From assembly GCA_947473475.1 (NCBI GenBank), contig CANJBZ010000008.1:1-64000 (forward strand): 64,000 bases of DNA, read 5' to 3'. The stretch comes from Alphaproteobacteria bacterium (lineage in GTDB: Bacteria; Pseudomonadota; Alphaproteobacteria; Micropepsales; Micropepsaceae). Below the pieces are notes generated by a model. The model did not search any database. It was not told the origin of the DNA and was given only the letters and a program-made list of their open reading frames with translations. The position numbers and the translations under genes were made by a program. Positions 6,660 through 15,666 of this stretch are shown here, piece after piece (position 1 is the stretch's first letter; the number at the start of each line of letters is the position of its first letter).

Positions 6660-7892
6660 CTAACCCGTTTGCGGCCCAGCGCGCCGTACAGCAAAGCCGG
6701 CGGCCACAAGGCGTGCTTCGATCTCAGCGGCATGGGTGGCGTCCCGCGCTTCGATGACCAGCCCCAGATCCGCCGACTTGGCGGACGCGCCGGTCATCAG
6801 GCGGTTGTGCGAGACCTCCAGGATATTACCCCCGGCATCGCCGATGATACTGGCGACGCGCGCCAGAAGGCCCGGACGGTCTTCAATCGCGATCACGAGC
6901 GAGACGATTCGCCCTTCGCGCGCCAGCTCCCGCAAGATCACATTGGATAGAAGGCGCATGTCGATGTTGCCGCCGGAGACGACGATGCCGGTGTTGCGAC
7001 CTCGAAACAGTTCGCGGTTGGCGAGAACGGCAGCCAGTGCGGCGGCCCCCGCTCCCTCCGCTACCGTTTTCTCGATCTCCAGCAGCTTGACGACGGCAGC
7101 CTCGATGTCTGCTTCGCTCACGAGCAGGATGCCGGACGCCAGCGCCGGTATGATCCTCTGTGCGATCGTTCCGGGATCTTTGACGGCGATGCCTTCCGCA
7201 ATGGTCTGACCGGCGCAAGGAAGCATGTCGCCGGTCAGCATATTATGCATGGACGGGTAAAGCTTAGCTTCGACCCCGTAGATACGAATGTCCGGGCGCA
7301 GGGTGCGGGCCGCAATCGCCATCCCCGAAATCAGGCCGCCGCCACCCACTGGCACGACCAGCGTGTCGAGCTCTGGGACTTGGGTCAGAAATTCGAGGGC
7401 TGCCGTTCCTTGCCCGGCGATCACCAGCGGATCGTCGTAAGGATGGATCAGCGTGTAGCCGTGTTCCGCCGCCAGCGCCTTTGCCCGCACGTAGCATTCG
7501 GAGAGATTGGCGCCACCGATGACGATGTGGGCTCCGAATTCCCGCGTGTGCTTCACTTTGGTGAAGGGTGTCCCTTCCGGCATCACAATGGTGGCGGGAA
7601 CGCCAAGCCGCCCGGCATGATAGGCGACGCCTTGCGCGTGATTGCCCGCCGACATCGCAATCACACCACGCTTACGCTCATCCTCCGGCAAAGCCAGCAG
7701 CCGGTTGAGCGCCCCGCGTTCCTTGAACGAGGCGGTGAACTGCATGTTCTCGAACTTCAGAAATATCTCTGTGCCGGCGATAGCCGATAAGGTGCGGGAA
7801 TGGCGCGCAGGCGTGACTTCAACCGCCCCCGCTATCGCGCGTGCTGCAGCTTGGATGTCGGCAAGGCTCACCGGGAATGTGGCACGGGTCAT
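6660..7892 (-). CDS. ilvA: threonine ammonia-lyase (threonine dehydratase)
   Basis: A 410-residue PLP enzyme of fold type II that converts L-threonine to 2-oxobutanoate and ammonia, the first step toward isoleucine. Lys57 in ASFKERGA binds PLP. SAGNHAQGVA and the VVPVGGGGLISG loop (about 184-195) bind the substrate carboxylate and cofactor phosphate. A C-terminal ACT-type domain (about 330-405, starting SLVIAIEDRPGLLARV) suggests allosteric control. The length and single ACT domain fit the shorter ilvA/tdcB-like class rather than the 500-residue E. coli biosynthetic enzyme. No other isoleucine genes are adjacent. Confidence 0.93.
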   Translation of the reverse strand: MTRATFPVSLADIQAAARAIAGAVEVTPARHSRTLSAIAGTEIFLKFENMQFTASFKERGALNRLLALPEDERKRGVIAMSAGNHAQGVAYHAGRLGVPATIVMPEGTPFTKVKHTREFGAHIVIGGANLSECYVRAKALAAEHGYTLIHPYDDPLVIAGQGTAALEFLTQVPELDTLVVPVGGGGLISGMAIAARTLRPDIRIYGVEAKLYPSMHNMLTGDMLPCAGQTIAEGIAVKDPGTIAQRIIPALASGILLVSEADIEAAVVKLLEIEKTVAEGAGAAALAAVLANRELFRGRNTGIVVSGGNIDMRLLSNVILRELAREGRIVSLVIAIEDRPGLLARVASIIGDAGGNILEVSHNRLMTGASAKSADLGLVIEARDATHAAEIEARLVAAGFAVRRAGPQTG

Positions 7893-8213
7893 CGCGCAAC
7901 CATCCGTTTTTGCCTTGCGGCAGGCAAGTGGCGTGGGGCGGCTTGCGCCGCACGAACCGCCCGTTAAACCTAAGGTTCCCTCTGGCGAGGCAGGACTAAA
8001 GCGGAGCCAAAGCCCTCAAGGGTACGACAACCCTCTACGGCGACGCCCTACGCCGCAAAAACGTGACAGCACGCCAACTTTACAAGGCTCGCGGGATGTC
8101 CATAAACAAAGCTCGCCGTCATTGCGGGTACGCGGTAATTTGGGGTGACCATTTCGGCCTGCGCCGCGAATTCATATTTTACCGATTAGGTTTTGAACTG
8201 TGAGGCATTGCGT
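7893..8213. other. intergenic stretch between ilvA and the 2OG-Fe oxygenase gene
   Basis: About 320 bases without a supportable gene. It contains short imperfect inverted repeats (TTGCC around 7911-7930; GGCGGCTTGCGCCGC near 7937) and an AT-richer part before the oxygenase start. I see no tRNA or recognised RNA family. It probably holds divergent promoters. Confidence 0.4.
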
Positions 8214-8900
8214 ATGGCTGACATAGAGCGTGAAGAGATTACGTGTCAGCTGATTACCAAACCTGCCCTGCACATCATGGAAGCCTGGCTTCCGACCGAT
8301 CTCATCAACAAGGTCAACGCGCATATCGACGAGGTTCGCACCGGCGCGCGGGATTATTCACCCGCACTGGTAGGGCAAATCCGCCAGTTCGAAAAATCGG
8401 CGCAGCTCGAAATGACTCTCACGGACAAAATTCCGGCGGCCCTTGCCGGGGTCATCACACAGATTGGCGTCGAGTATTTGAAGTGCCAGGGCTTCGATGC
8501 CGACGTCACCGCCAACGATATGTGGACGGTGCATTCCTATGCCGGCGACTACAACCCGCTTCACGACCATGGCAGCAACACGCTGCTGGGCCTGTCTTCC
8601 ATTCTCTATTTGAAAGTACCGCCGAGTATTTCCGAGAGGCCGGCGGTGCCGTATGGCGGTGCGCCGCAGCTGAATATGGCCAACGGCAATTGCGATGGGT
8701 TTACGCAATTCGTCTGGGGTGCGACCGGGATGAAGGATTATGTCCTGCTCCGGCCGCCCACGCAGCAATACATCAAACCCGAAGTGGGCAAGCTGCTGAT
8801 ATTCCCCAACTGGCTATTGCACCGGGTCGAACCGTTCTACGGCGAAGAGGAACGGCGGTCCCTGTCGTGCAACATGGACGTGGTCTTCCGCAGCGCGTGA
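8214..8900 (+). CDS. putative 2OG-Fe(II) oxygenase
   Basis: Start ATG 8214 (MADIEREEITC) has GAGG 8 nt upstream; a TTG at 8193 is less likely. In the 228-residue product the segment WTVHSYAGDYNPLHDHGSN, then LLGLSSILYL, later KLLIFPNWLLHRVEPF and RRSLSCNMDV, follows the 2OG-Fe(II) oxygenase pattern: His-rich first metal motif, distal His in LLHRV, and Arg for 2-oxoglutarate. It resembles the small family (PF13759 type) related to prolyl 4-hydroxylases. The substrate is unknown; nearby genes give no hint. Confidence 0.7.
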   Translation: MADIEREEITCQLITKPALHIMEAWLPTDLINKVNAHIDEVRTGARDYSPALVGQIRQFEKSAQLEMTLTDKIPAALAGVITQIGVEYLKCQGFDADVTANDMWTVHSYAGDYNPLHDHGSNTLLGLSSILYLKVPPSISERPAVPYGGAPQLNMANGNCDGFTQFVWGATGMKDYVLLRPPTQQYIKPEVGKLLIFPNWLLHRVEPFYGEEERRSLSCNMDVVFRSA

Positions 8901-9026
8901 AGACGCGTCTGCTTTGGTACGGCGACGTTTCCGCGACAGTGCGGGCGGATGGCTTCCTGCGAGAAAGCATTTTGTCATTGACGTGGCGCCAGTGTAATCT
9001 ACTGCCGTAACACGATAGGTGCATTG

Positions 9027-9743
9027 ATGGGCCTGGGGCAGCGGTTAAGCGCGGAATTCATCGGAACGCTTTGGCTGGTTCTGGGCGGCTGCGGAAGCGC
9101 CGTTCTCGCCGCCGGGTTTCCAGGTGTCGGCATCGGCTTGCTTGGAGTCTCGTTGGCGTTCGGTCTGACCGTGCTCACCATGGCGTACGCTATCGGCCAT
9201 GTGTCGGGCTGCCATCTCAACCCGGCGGTATCGGTTGGATTGTACGCGGGCGGACGTTTTCCGGCCCGCGACCTGCTTCCCTATATCGTGGCGCAAGTGG
9301 CCGGCGCGATCGCCGGAGCGGCGATTCTTTACTCCATTGCGAGCGGCGCGCCGGGTTTCGACATTGGCGGCGGCCTTGCCTCAAACGGATATGCGGAGCA
9401 CTCGCCAGGACACTATTCGCTGATGGCCGGGTTCCTTACGGAAGTCGTGATGACGTTCATTTTTCTGTTCGTCATCATGGGCGCGACGCATGGACGGGCG
9501 CCGCAGGGTTTCGCGCCGCTGGCTATCGGAATGTGCCTGACGCTGATTCATCTGATCAGCATTCCGGTGACGAATACTTCGGTCAATCCCGCCCGCAGCA
9601 CGGGCCCCGCATTGCTCGTGGGCGGCTGGGCACTGCAGCAGCTTTGGCTGTTCTGGCTAGCTCCGTTGATCGGGGGCGCGCTTGGCGGCCTCGCCTACCG
9701 TGCTGTCGGAGGCGAACAACCGGCGCCGTCCACGAAAGCCTGA
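9027..9743 (+). CDS. aqpZ: aquaporin Z-type water channel
   Basis: A 238-residue six-span membrane protein of the MIP family. The two pore motifs are present: HLNPAVS in the first half and SVNPARS in the second. The Arg after the second NPA is the selectivity-filter arginine. The sequence around [11 protein letters not shown] and [18 protein letters not shown] matches AqpZ rather than glycerol facilitators, which have a longer insertion and an Asp after the second NPA. TTG 9024 and ATG 9027 are adjacent possible starts. Confidence 0.93.
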   Translation: MGLGQRLSAEFIGTLWLVLGGCGSAVLAAGFPGVGIGLLGVSLAFGLTVLTMAYAIGHVSGCHLNPAVSVGLYAGGRFPARDLLPYIVAQVAGAIAGAAILYSIASGAPGFDIGGGLASNGYAEHSPGHYSLMAGFLTEVVMTFIFLFVIMGATHGRAPQGFAPLAIGMCLTLIHLISIPVTNTSVNPARSTGPALLVGGWALQQLWLFWLAPLIGGALGGLAYRAVGGEQPAPSTKA

Positions 9744-9805
9744 CCCCTCAAGCGATTGTTCCCCCGCGCTGCGGTACTGCCGCTCCGTTCTTTCGGCCGT
9801 ATGCC

Positions 9806-11134
9806 TCAGGCCACGGCGGCTTTCTCGCGCAGGGCAGGCTCAAACCGGCAGAAATCCGTGATGTCGCTAAAGAGTGCGAGGGCTGAACCGTCCGGCAGCC
9901 GCGTCAGCGAAAGCGACAGTATCCGTCCGTCCAACCGCTCAAGCCGGAACCAGTCTTTATGGCGTTCGCTGGAGGCGGAGGTCACTTCGGATATGAGAAT
10001 GTCCCAAATGCCATCGTGACCGGTGCGTCTTACGCAGGCTTCGCCGATGCGCTTGATGTGCGGACAGTCACTGAGATCGCCTTCAGATAGCCGCCACAAC
10101 CGGGCGAATGCCGTGTTGTGCCCCCTGAGACGTCCATCGGGTCCGAAGACCGCGCAACCTTCCTGCAGCGTGTCGAGGGTCGCCTGCTGCACCTTAAGAA
10201 GCGCGCTGTTCGCCGCTTCGAGCCGCAGCGATTCCGTTACATCGTCGATGAAGACGGCCATGCCACCGGACCCGATAGGACGGCGGGTGAGGCGTAAACC
10301 TCTGCCGTCCGGCAGATGCCAATGCTCGCTGCGCGGGCTCCCGGACGCGCCGAAGAGTTCCTCACGCTCGCGCTTCCACGCGGCAAAATCGATTTGTTCC
10401 GGCAATTGCCGGTTTTCCCGCAAACAGTCGAGGATTTCGCTTTGCTTGGGGTGACGGCGCAGCAATTCCGGGTCGAGCCGCAAGATCGCCGCCAGACTCG
10501 CATTGGAAAACAGCAGGCGCCGCTCGCCATCGAAGATCGCAACGCCCGTTCCCATCTGATCGAGCGTCTGGGCATAGGCATCTGTAGGAATCGCGCCACC
10601 AGCCGCACCGGAAACGCCAGGGGCCGCGCGGCGCTCCAGGATAGAGGGAGGCAATTCGCGCTGCGAAGGATTTCCTGCGCTGAAATCTCTCATAACGACG
10701 CGGTGAAGAAACACCGCGGTGTGCCCGCCGACTACGATGCCGCGTAGGGCGATGCGGCGGAGAGCCGGGGTGACGGCCAAAATGGTGAAAGGCGTTCCGT
10801 TCTCGCGCAAGGCGGCAAGAGCCGTTGCAGCAGCCGCTCCATCGGGACCGCCAAGGCATTCGCCGATCAAGCCTTGAGCGTTTCCAAAAGAAACAGGCTT
10901 GCTCTCTCCGGCGCTCCAGACCGCGACAGCTTCCTGCCCCGCCTCCAGCAAATTCTCACGCAGAACGAGCGCGTCGCGCGCGTGTGCACGGGCGGTCCAC
11001 AGTTGCGCGGTCAGCGTCCGAATGCGGCGTCCGGCTTGCACATACAAGCCGCCGAAGATCAGGACAGCCACAAGGCTGACCGACAGCGCCGCAAACATGG
11101 CTGTCACAGGCGTAATTTGAGCAAAAGTCAGCAT
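9806..11134 (-). CDS. membrane-anchored PAS-domain sensor lacking a kinase domain
   Basis: A 442-residue protein with one N-terminal membrane span (about 11-31), a short coiled region, then three PAS-like segments: about 60-150, 185-290 (TGVAIFDGERRLLFSNASLAAI) and 310-430 (GCAVFGPDGRLRGHNTAFARLW). Each of the last two ends in the usual F-x-D-(V/I)-T-(E/D) strand (FIDDVTES, FSDITDF). In DivL/PleC-type kinases the histidine-kinase domain starts just after such an ALRE-K segment. Here the frame stops at residue 442 and aqpZ ends only 62 bp beyond, so no kinase can follow. It is either truncated or a stand-alone PAS signalling protein. Confidence 0.75.
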   Translation of the reverse strand: MLTFAQITPVTAMFAALSVSLVAVLIFGGLYVQAGRRIRTLTAQLWTARAHARDALVLRENLLEAGQEAVAVWSAGESKPVSFGNAQGLIGECLGGPDGAAAATALAALRENGTPFTILAVTPALRRIALRGIVVGGHTAVFLHRVVMRDFSAGNPSQRELPPSILERRAAPGVSGAAGGAIPTDAYAQTLDQMGTGVAIFDGERRLLFSNASLAAILRLDPELLRRHPKQSEILDCLRENRQLPEQIDFAAWKREREELFGASGSPRSEHWHLPDGRGLRLTRRPIGSGGMAVFIDDVTESLRLEAANSALLKVQQATLDTLQEGCAVFGPDGRLRGHNTAFARLWRLSEGDLSDCPHIKRIGEACVRRTGHDGIWDILISEVTSASSERHKDWFRLERLDGRILSLSLTRLPDGSALALFSDITDFCRFEPALREKAAVA

Positions 11135-11347
11135 CTGAAAGCCGCAACCTGTAAAGCTTTTGGGAAATCTTATTACCCGTTCGTGAAGAAAGGATTTTCA
11201 TAAAAGGCTACGCACCGGCAATCGCGCGTGCTTGAGAGGGTTTATGAGATGTTAAGCGGTTCGAAGCCGCGTCCCGGCAGCGTTTGATTTCAACGGCTCC
11301 GGTGTTAACGTTTCGTCAGCCAAACGACCGCGGCGGGAGCAAGGCAC

Positions 11348-12229
11348 ATGGCCTTGAGCGATAGCAGCGCAGCACGCGCACCGGCCTCCGGCGTAGAGCA
11401 CGCACGCGCGGCGCGGCGTGAAATTTTTTACCGGCATAGTATCGCCGTGCGGCTGACCCATTGGAGCAACGTGGTGTGCCTGACGCTGCTGCTGATGAGC
11501 GGGTTGCAGCTTTTCAACTTTCATCCCGCCCTCTATTGGGGCAATTATGGGTATCGCGGCGCGCCGTCGGTGTTTTCCATTTCCGCGATGCGGGACCCCG
11601 AAACCCGCGAGCCGGCGGGCATAACGCGTATCGGCGATTACAGCTTCGATACGACCGGTTTTCTTGGCGTGCATTTCGATGCGGAAGGGCTCGCGCACGG
11701 CGGCGCCTTTCCCCGGTGGGCGATCCTGGGCGCCGATTTGGCGGTGACGCGCGACTGGCACTTTTTGATGGCGTGGCTGCTCGTCATCAATGGTGCGGTG
11801 TATCTGCTTTACGGCGCGGTGAGCGGCCATTTCCGGCGCGATCTTGCGCCCGCAACCCGCGAGCTTCGCGCCCGTCACATCCTGCACGACATTTGGAATC
11901 ACATCCGCTTGCGGCGGCCTCGGGGCGAGGCGGCCAAGCGGTACAATGTGCTGCAGAAGCTTTCCTATCTCATCGTGATTTTTCTTCTGCTGCCCGCGAT
12001 CGTGCTCAGTGGACTGACGATGTCGCCCGCGGTTACCGCGGCGGCGCCGTTCCTGTTCGACCTGTTCGGCGGACGTCAATCCGCACGAACGGTGCATTTC
12101 ATCGTGGCGAATTTTCTGGTGCTCTTCGTCATGGTTCACGTCGTCCAAGTGCTGCTGTTCGGCGCGTTCAATCTGATGCGCTCCATGATTACGGGCCGCT
12201 ACGCGATAGCGCCGGAGAAGGTGTCATGA
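11348..12229 (+). CDS. b-type cytochrome subunit (thiosulfate-reductase cytochrome b / Ni-Fe hydrogenase b-type family)
   Basis: A 293-residue membrane protein. The first span begins RHSIAVRLTHWSNVVCLTLLLMSGLQLF, whose R-L-T-H-W is the haem-binding His signature of the family. Further haem-ligand candidates are RDWHFLMAW (middle) and VHFIVANFL / HVVQVLL near the end, giving at least four spans. The stop codon overlaps the next start as ATGA, so the two genes form an operon with translational coupling. The cytochrome would pass electrons between the quinone pool and the exported molybdoenzyme. Confidence 0.85.
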   Translation: MALSDSSAARAPASGVEHARAARREIFYRHSIAVRLTHWSNVVCLTLLLMSGLQLFNFHPALYWGNYGYRGAPSVFSISAMRDPETREPAGITRIGDYSFDTTGFLGVHFDAEGLAHGGAFPRWAILGADLAVTRDWHFLMAWLLVINGAVYLLYGAVSGHFRRDLAPATRELRARHILHDIWNHIRLRRPRGEAAKRYNVLQKLSYLIVIFLLLPAIVLSGLTMSPAVTAAAPFLFDLFGGRQSARTVHFIVANFLVLFVMVHVVQVLLFGAFNLMRSMITGRYAIAPEKVS

Positions 12230-12990
12230 GTTTCACCGTTTCCCGCCGCGGATTGCTCAGGTGCGGCACGGCGGCGCTCGGCAGCACAATGCTGACGGGA
12301 TGCGATCAGCTCTTTTCGGGAGCGGCCGTACGGCCATTGCTCGACTTCGGGCAACTCATGTCACTGCGCGCGCAGCGACTGCTGCTGGCGAACCAGCCGC
12401 TGGTGCGGGAATACGCGCTTGCCGACATCTCGCCGGGATTCCCGCCCAATGGGACGGAAAGGCCGAACGGCGTCGCATATTTTGAGTTCATGCTGTCCCA
12501 ATTCGAACGGTGGAAGCTGACCGTGGACGGAATGGTGCGCAACAAGCTGTCGCTGTCGCTCGATGACATCAAGAAGCTGCCGGCGCGCACCCAGATCACT
12601 CAGCATTCCTGCGATGAAGGCTGGACTGCTATCGGCCAGTGGACCGGCGTTCCGCTGGCGAACATTCTGGCGATGGCGCAATTGCAGCCGCAGGCGCGCT
12701 ATATCGTCTTTCACTGTCTGGACGACATGGGTGACGATGATTTCTATTACGAAAGCATCGATCTGTTCGACGCCTTTCACCCGCAGACCATTCTTGCTTA
12801 CGGCATGAACGGCAAAGCGCTGCCTGTCGAACATGGCGCACCGCTGCGTCTGCGCGTGGAACGGCAGATCGGCTACAAGAACGCGAAATATGTGACGCGG
12901 ATCGAAGCCGTGGACCGCCTGAACATGATCGGCCGCGGCAAAGGCGGCTTCTGGGAAGACCGCGGCTATCAATGGTACGCAGGATTGTGA
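12226..12990 (+). CDS. Tat-exported molybdopterin oxidoreductase (sulfite-oxidase/MsrP-like fold)
   Basis: A 254-residue protein starting at the ATGA overlap with the cytochrome gene. The N-terminus has a twin-arginine signal (VSRRGLLRCG) and a possible lipobox-like LTGC. The Oxidored_molyb domain follows. QHSCDEGW contains the expected Mo-ligand Cys129, followed by IGQWTGVPL. The end segment VERQIGYKNAKYVTRIEAV matches the family. Paired with a b-type cytochrome, this resembles the MsrP-MsrQ methionine sulfoxide repair pair, but the partner belongs to a different cytochrome family, so the substrate is open. Confidence 0.85.
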   Translation: MSFTVSRRGLLRCGTAALGSTMLTGCDQLFSGAAVRPLLDFGQLMSLRAQRLLLANQPLVREYALADISPGFPPNGTERPNGVAYFEFMLSQFERWKLTVDGMVRNKLSLSLDDIKKLPARTQITQHSCDEGWTAIGQWTGVPLANILAMAQLQPQARYIVFHCLDDMGDDDFYYESIDLFDAFHPQTILAYGMNGKALPVEHGAPLRLRVERQIGYKNAKYVTRIEAVDRLNMIGRGKGGFWEDRGYQWYAGL

Positions 12991-13034
12991 GGAAGATGGA
13001 GAGCACGGACGTGCTCTCCATCTGGCAAACCTGC

Positions 13035-13856
13035 TTACTGAACCTGCGGGCCTAATGCGCCGCGCTGAATGATTTCGATGCGGGTGCCCCACGGATCGGT
13101 GATGTAGGTGATCGTGTTGCCGCTTGGATTGCCGCGCACCGGCTCGTCGAGCTTGATGCCTTCGGCCTGAATCTTCTTCACGAACGCCGCATGGTCCTTC
13201 ACGTCGAAGCCGATGTGATCGAGGATATGGTGGCGCGTGGCGGCTTGCGCCTTATCCGCTTTGTTGAAGCGAATTTGCACGCCCGGAATTCCATCGACCA
13301 CGGGCTGCCCGTTGCGCATGCCGGCTTTGCCGCCGAACGTCTTGGCGTACCAAGCTTGCGCCTTCGGGATGTCGGCTTCCGTCAGTGAAAAATGGATGTG
13401 CTCGTTGCGGATCGGCACGGTCTGCGTCTTGTCTTCCAGAATTTCCATACGCACGCCGTCCGGCGTTTCCACATAGGCTTGGTCTTTGCGCCCGTCATTA
13501 CCGGGAAGGACTTTCACGCCCTTGGCTTTCCATTCGGCGGTGCGCTTCTGGACGTCGTCAACGATGAAGCCCACGTGATTGACGACGGTGCCTTGCGTGC
13601 CGCCTTCGCCCGTTTCCATGCCGAGATTGAGGTTGATGTACGTGCCGGGGAACATCATCAGCGGGTTGCCGCCGGGCATGTAGAGTTTGCCGCCCATGGC
13701 GACGAATAGCTTCTTGTTGGCCTCGATGTCCTTCGAGATCAGATGCCAGTGGCCCATCGTGACGCCGGTTTCATTGTACGCGGCCGGTTGCGCGGCCGCG
13801 GCCGTCACCGTTAGCGCCGACGCCAACAGAAAAGCGGCGAATAGACTTTTCTTCAT
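13035..13856 (-). CDS. exported VOC-superfamily protein with two glyoxalase-like modules
   Basis: Start ATG 13856 has GGGAGGAAATT upstream; earlier in-frame starts are not supported. The 273-residue protein has a signal peptide (cut near AAAQ) and two betaalphabetabetabeta modules. The first runs about 28-150 (GHWHLISKDIEANKKLF to PDGVRMEILED) and the second about 155-270 (HIHFSLTEADIPKAQAWY to DPWGTRIEIIQR). His and Glu at module ends are placed to bind a metal. Extracellular VOC proteins are uncommon and the substrate is unknown. Confidence 0.75.
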   Translation of the reverse strand: MKKSLFAAFLLASALTVTAAAAQPAAYNETGVTMGHWHLISKDIEANKKLFVAMGGKLYMPGGNPLMMFPGTYINLNLGMETGEGGTQGTVVNHVGFIVDDVQKRTAEWKAKGVKVLPGNDGRKDQAYVETPDGVRMEILEDKTQTVPIRNEHIHFSLTEADIPKAQAWYAKTFGGKAGMRNGQPVVDGIPGVQIRFNKADKAQAATRHHILDHIGFDVKDHAAFVKKIQAEGIKLDEPVRGNPSGNTITYITDPWGTRIEIIQRGALGPQVQ

Positions 13857-13960
13857 AATTTCCTCCCTGACGAGCCGGCGTGACGTGCGTTTGCGACGCT
13901 GGAGCGGCCCTTGACGACAGGATACCAGCGCCCCGGCTGCTGACAAAGGGCCTCAATTTA

Positions 13961-14094
13961 CCTCCCCTTGAAAGGGGGAGGTCGAGCCGCATTGGCGGCT
14001 CGGGAGGGGGTAAGGCTTGCGCGCACAGTGGAATGATCCCTCCCCAAACCGCTTCGCGCGCGAAGCGGTTTGGCCCTCCCTTTTCAAGGGAGGG
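13961..14094. repeat. chain of four palindromes between two convergent-side genes
   Basis: Four stem-loops follow one another: 13961-13981 (CCTCCCC/GGGGAGG), 13984-14001 (GAGCCGC/GCGGCTC), 14044-14073 (CCAAACCGCTTCG and its complement, a 13-bp stem) and 14074-14094 (CCCTCCCTT/AAGGGAGGG). The pattern resembles REP/BIME-type clusters and probably also stops transcription. Confidence 0.6.
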
Positions 14095-14096
14095 AG

Positions 14097-15014
14097 TTAC
14101 CGCAAAGTGCCCTTCAGGTCCTGGTACATGCGGCGCACGAGAACGGACCGCTGCGGGTCGTATCCCACCATGTCCTTGTATTGAGGCAAAATCACCGCCG
14201 CGGCGGCTTGGTCTTCGGTGGCGCCGCGCGCGATTTGGTCCTGGACTGCATCGCGGAATGTCACCAGCACCTGCCGCGCCCGGACCAGCGCCTCACGCGA
14301 CCCGCGCGGGTTTGAGGCGATAGCCGACGGCCCCTGTCCCGGCACGAAAATATCGGCGTCGAGCTTCAGGACTGCATCGATGGTTTTGATCCAATCGACA
14401 TAGCCATCGTTCATGAACGGAAAGCGGCCGTCGAAGAAGACCTCGCTCAAATAGACGATGCGGTCCTGCGGCACGAAGACGACAGCGTCCCCCCGCGTAT
14501 GGGCGCGGCCGAGATAGAGAAGCTGGATCTCCTTGCCGCCGAGAAAGATGCTCATGCGCTCGCGGAATGTCTCGTGCGGCATCAGGGCGGGCTGCTGCGC
14601 CTCGGGCACCTTTTCCGTTTTCATCATGGAGATTAGATCGGCGCGGTAGTTCTCGGTGCCGATCCGGATAGCGTCCGGGTAGGCCACATTGCCGAGGGAA
14701 TAATTGGCGTGGAAGGTCGAGGAAATCAGATACCGCACCGGCTTCTGGATGATGCTGGCGATGAGCTGGCGCTCGTGTTTCGCCATGGCCTCGTTGCTGA
14801 GCGCATCCAGCACCACCACGCCTTCATTGGTGACGATGATGCCGCTGATGCGCGCGCCCGAGCTATAGACGTAATGGCCGGGGATAACCTGTTCGAGCTT
14901 GCCGGTTTCCGGCCCTTGGGTGGCGGGCGCTGGCGCCGCTGCGGCCCGCTCTACAATGCCCAAAGCGCTGAGCAATAGGACGCATGCAAAGGCGGCCAAA
15001 ATCCTGGACTGCAC
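14097..15014 (-). CDS. exported metallo-beta-lactamase-fold protein with degenerate metal site
   Basis: GTG 15014 follows GGGGAGGG. The 305-residue protein has a signal peptide (to about residue 27) and an MBL-like beta core: GHYVYSSGARISGIIVTNEGVVVLDAL, then VRYLISSTFHANYSLGN and LLYLGRAHTRGDAVVF. In active MBL hydrolases the loop after the third strand is T-H-x-H-x-D-H. Here it is F-H-A-N-Y-S-L-G-N, keeping only His102, while His172 of GRAHTRGD remains. A normal two-zinc centre therefore looks impossible. It may bind one metal or serve another role. Confidence 0.75.
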   Translation of the reverse strand: MQSRILAAFACVLLLSALGIVERAAAAPAPATQGPETGKLEQVIPGHYVYSSGARISGIIVTNEGVVVLDALSNEAMAKHERQLIASIIQKPVRYLISSTFHANYSLGNVAYPDAIRIGTENYRADLISMMKTEKVPEAQQPALMPHETFRERMSIFLGGKEIQLLYLGRAHTRGDAVVFVPQDRIVYLSEVFFDGRFPFMNDGYVDWIKTIDAVLKLDADIFVPGQGPSAIASNPRGSREALVRARQVLVTFRDAVQDQIARGATEDQAAAAVILPQYKDMVGYDPQRSVLVRRMYQDLKGTLR

Positions 15015-15144
15015 GAAAACCCTCCCCTTGGGCGATAGCTTTGCGGTGGATATTAGCGTTGCGCCCCGCCGCGGGAAAACAGCGCCCCATCACTTCCTGG
15101 CGAGGGCTGCACACCATGCACAGGGGGAGCTCTCTGGTAGTGTG

Positions 15145-15525
15145 CTAATTTGAAGTTTTGGCGAGTGCTTGGCCAAACATTATGCGGTGCCCATCTGGCG
15201 TTGTAACCAACATCTCGCGCATTCCCCAGGGCTTATCGGTCGGAGGCGACAAGACCAATGCCTTGCGTTTCGCGATCTCAGAAAAATAGCCGTCGAGGTC
15301 GCTTACTTCGATGTAGCCGAAGTAACTGTGATCGCCCAACTTGCTCGGCGACAGAGACCCAGGGCACTCTCCCAGCATCACCCGGCAAAGGTCACGAGTC
15401 ACGAAGCGCCAGCCGTCAACGACCATCTGAACCTCGAATCCCAAGGCATCGCACCAATACGTGGCAGCACTCTCCGCGTCTGGAACTGCCAGCACAAAGC
15501 TAGTCCGGGTAATCTGCGGGCTCAT
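15145..15525 (-). CDS. cytoplasmic VOC-family protein (glyoxalase/bleomycin-resistance-like)
   Basis: A 126-residue single-module VOC protein without a signal peptide. It opens RTSFVLAVPDAESAATYWCDALGF, has DHSYFGYIEVSDLDGYFSEI in the middle and ends PWGMREMLVTTPDGHRIMFGQ, the usual final strand. Members include dioxygenases, glyoxalases and drug-binding proteins that work as dimers; nothing in the sequence fixes the substrate. Confidence 0.8.
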   Translation of the reverse strand: MSPQITRTSFVLAVPDAESAATYWCDALGFEVQMVVDGWRFVTRDLCRVMLGECPGSLSPSKLGDHSYFGYIEVSDLDGYFSEIAKRKALVLSPPTDKPWGMREMLVTTPDGHRIMFGQALAKTSN

Positions 15526-15666
15526 CTCTTGCTTCGATGCTCCTGGATGCTAGCGGCCCGTACAGCCGGCAGAGGCGAGCCGACCAAATTAGAACACTAC
15601 CGCTCTCTGGCCGGACTTGCAGCTGTGCTAGTTTGCACCCAGCGCTTTCTTGGGAGGATGGCTCAC

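Noticed and set aside
13961-14094. Series of palindromes as a CRISPR array.
   Set aside because: The stems differ in sequence and there are no equal repeats or spacers.
15169-15666. Long N-terminal extension of the NHL-repeat gene.
   Set aside because: It runs antisense through the VOC gene at 15145-15525 and would bury the signal peptide that starts at 15667.
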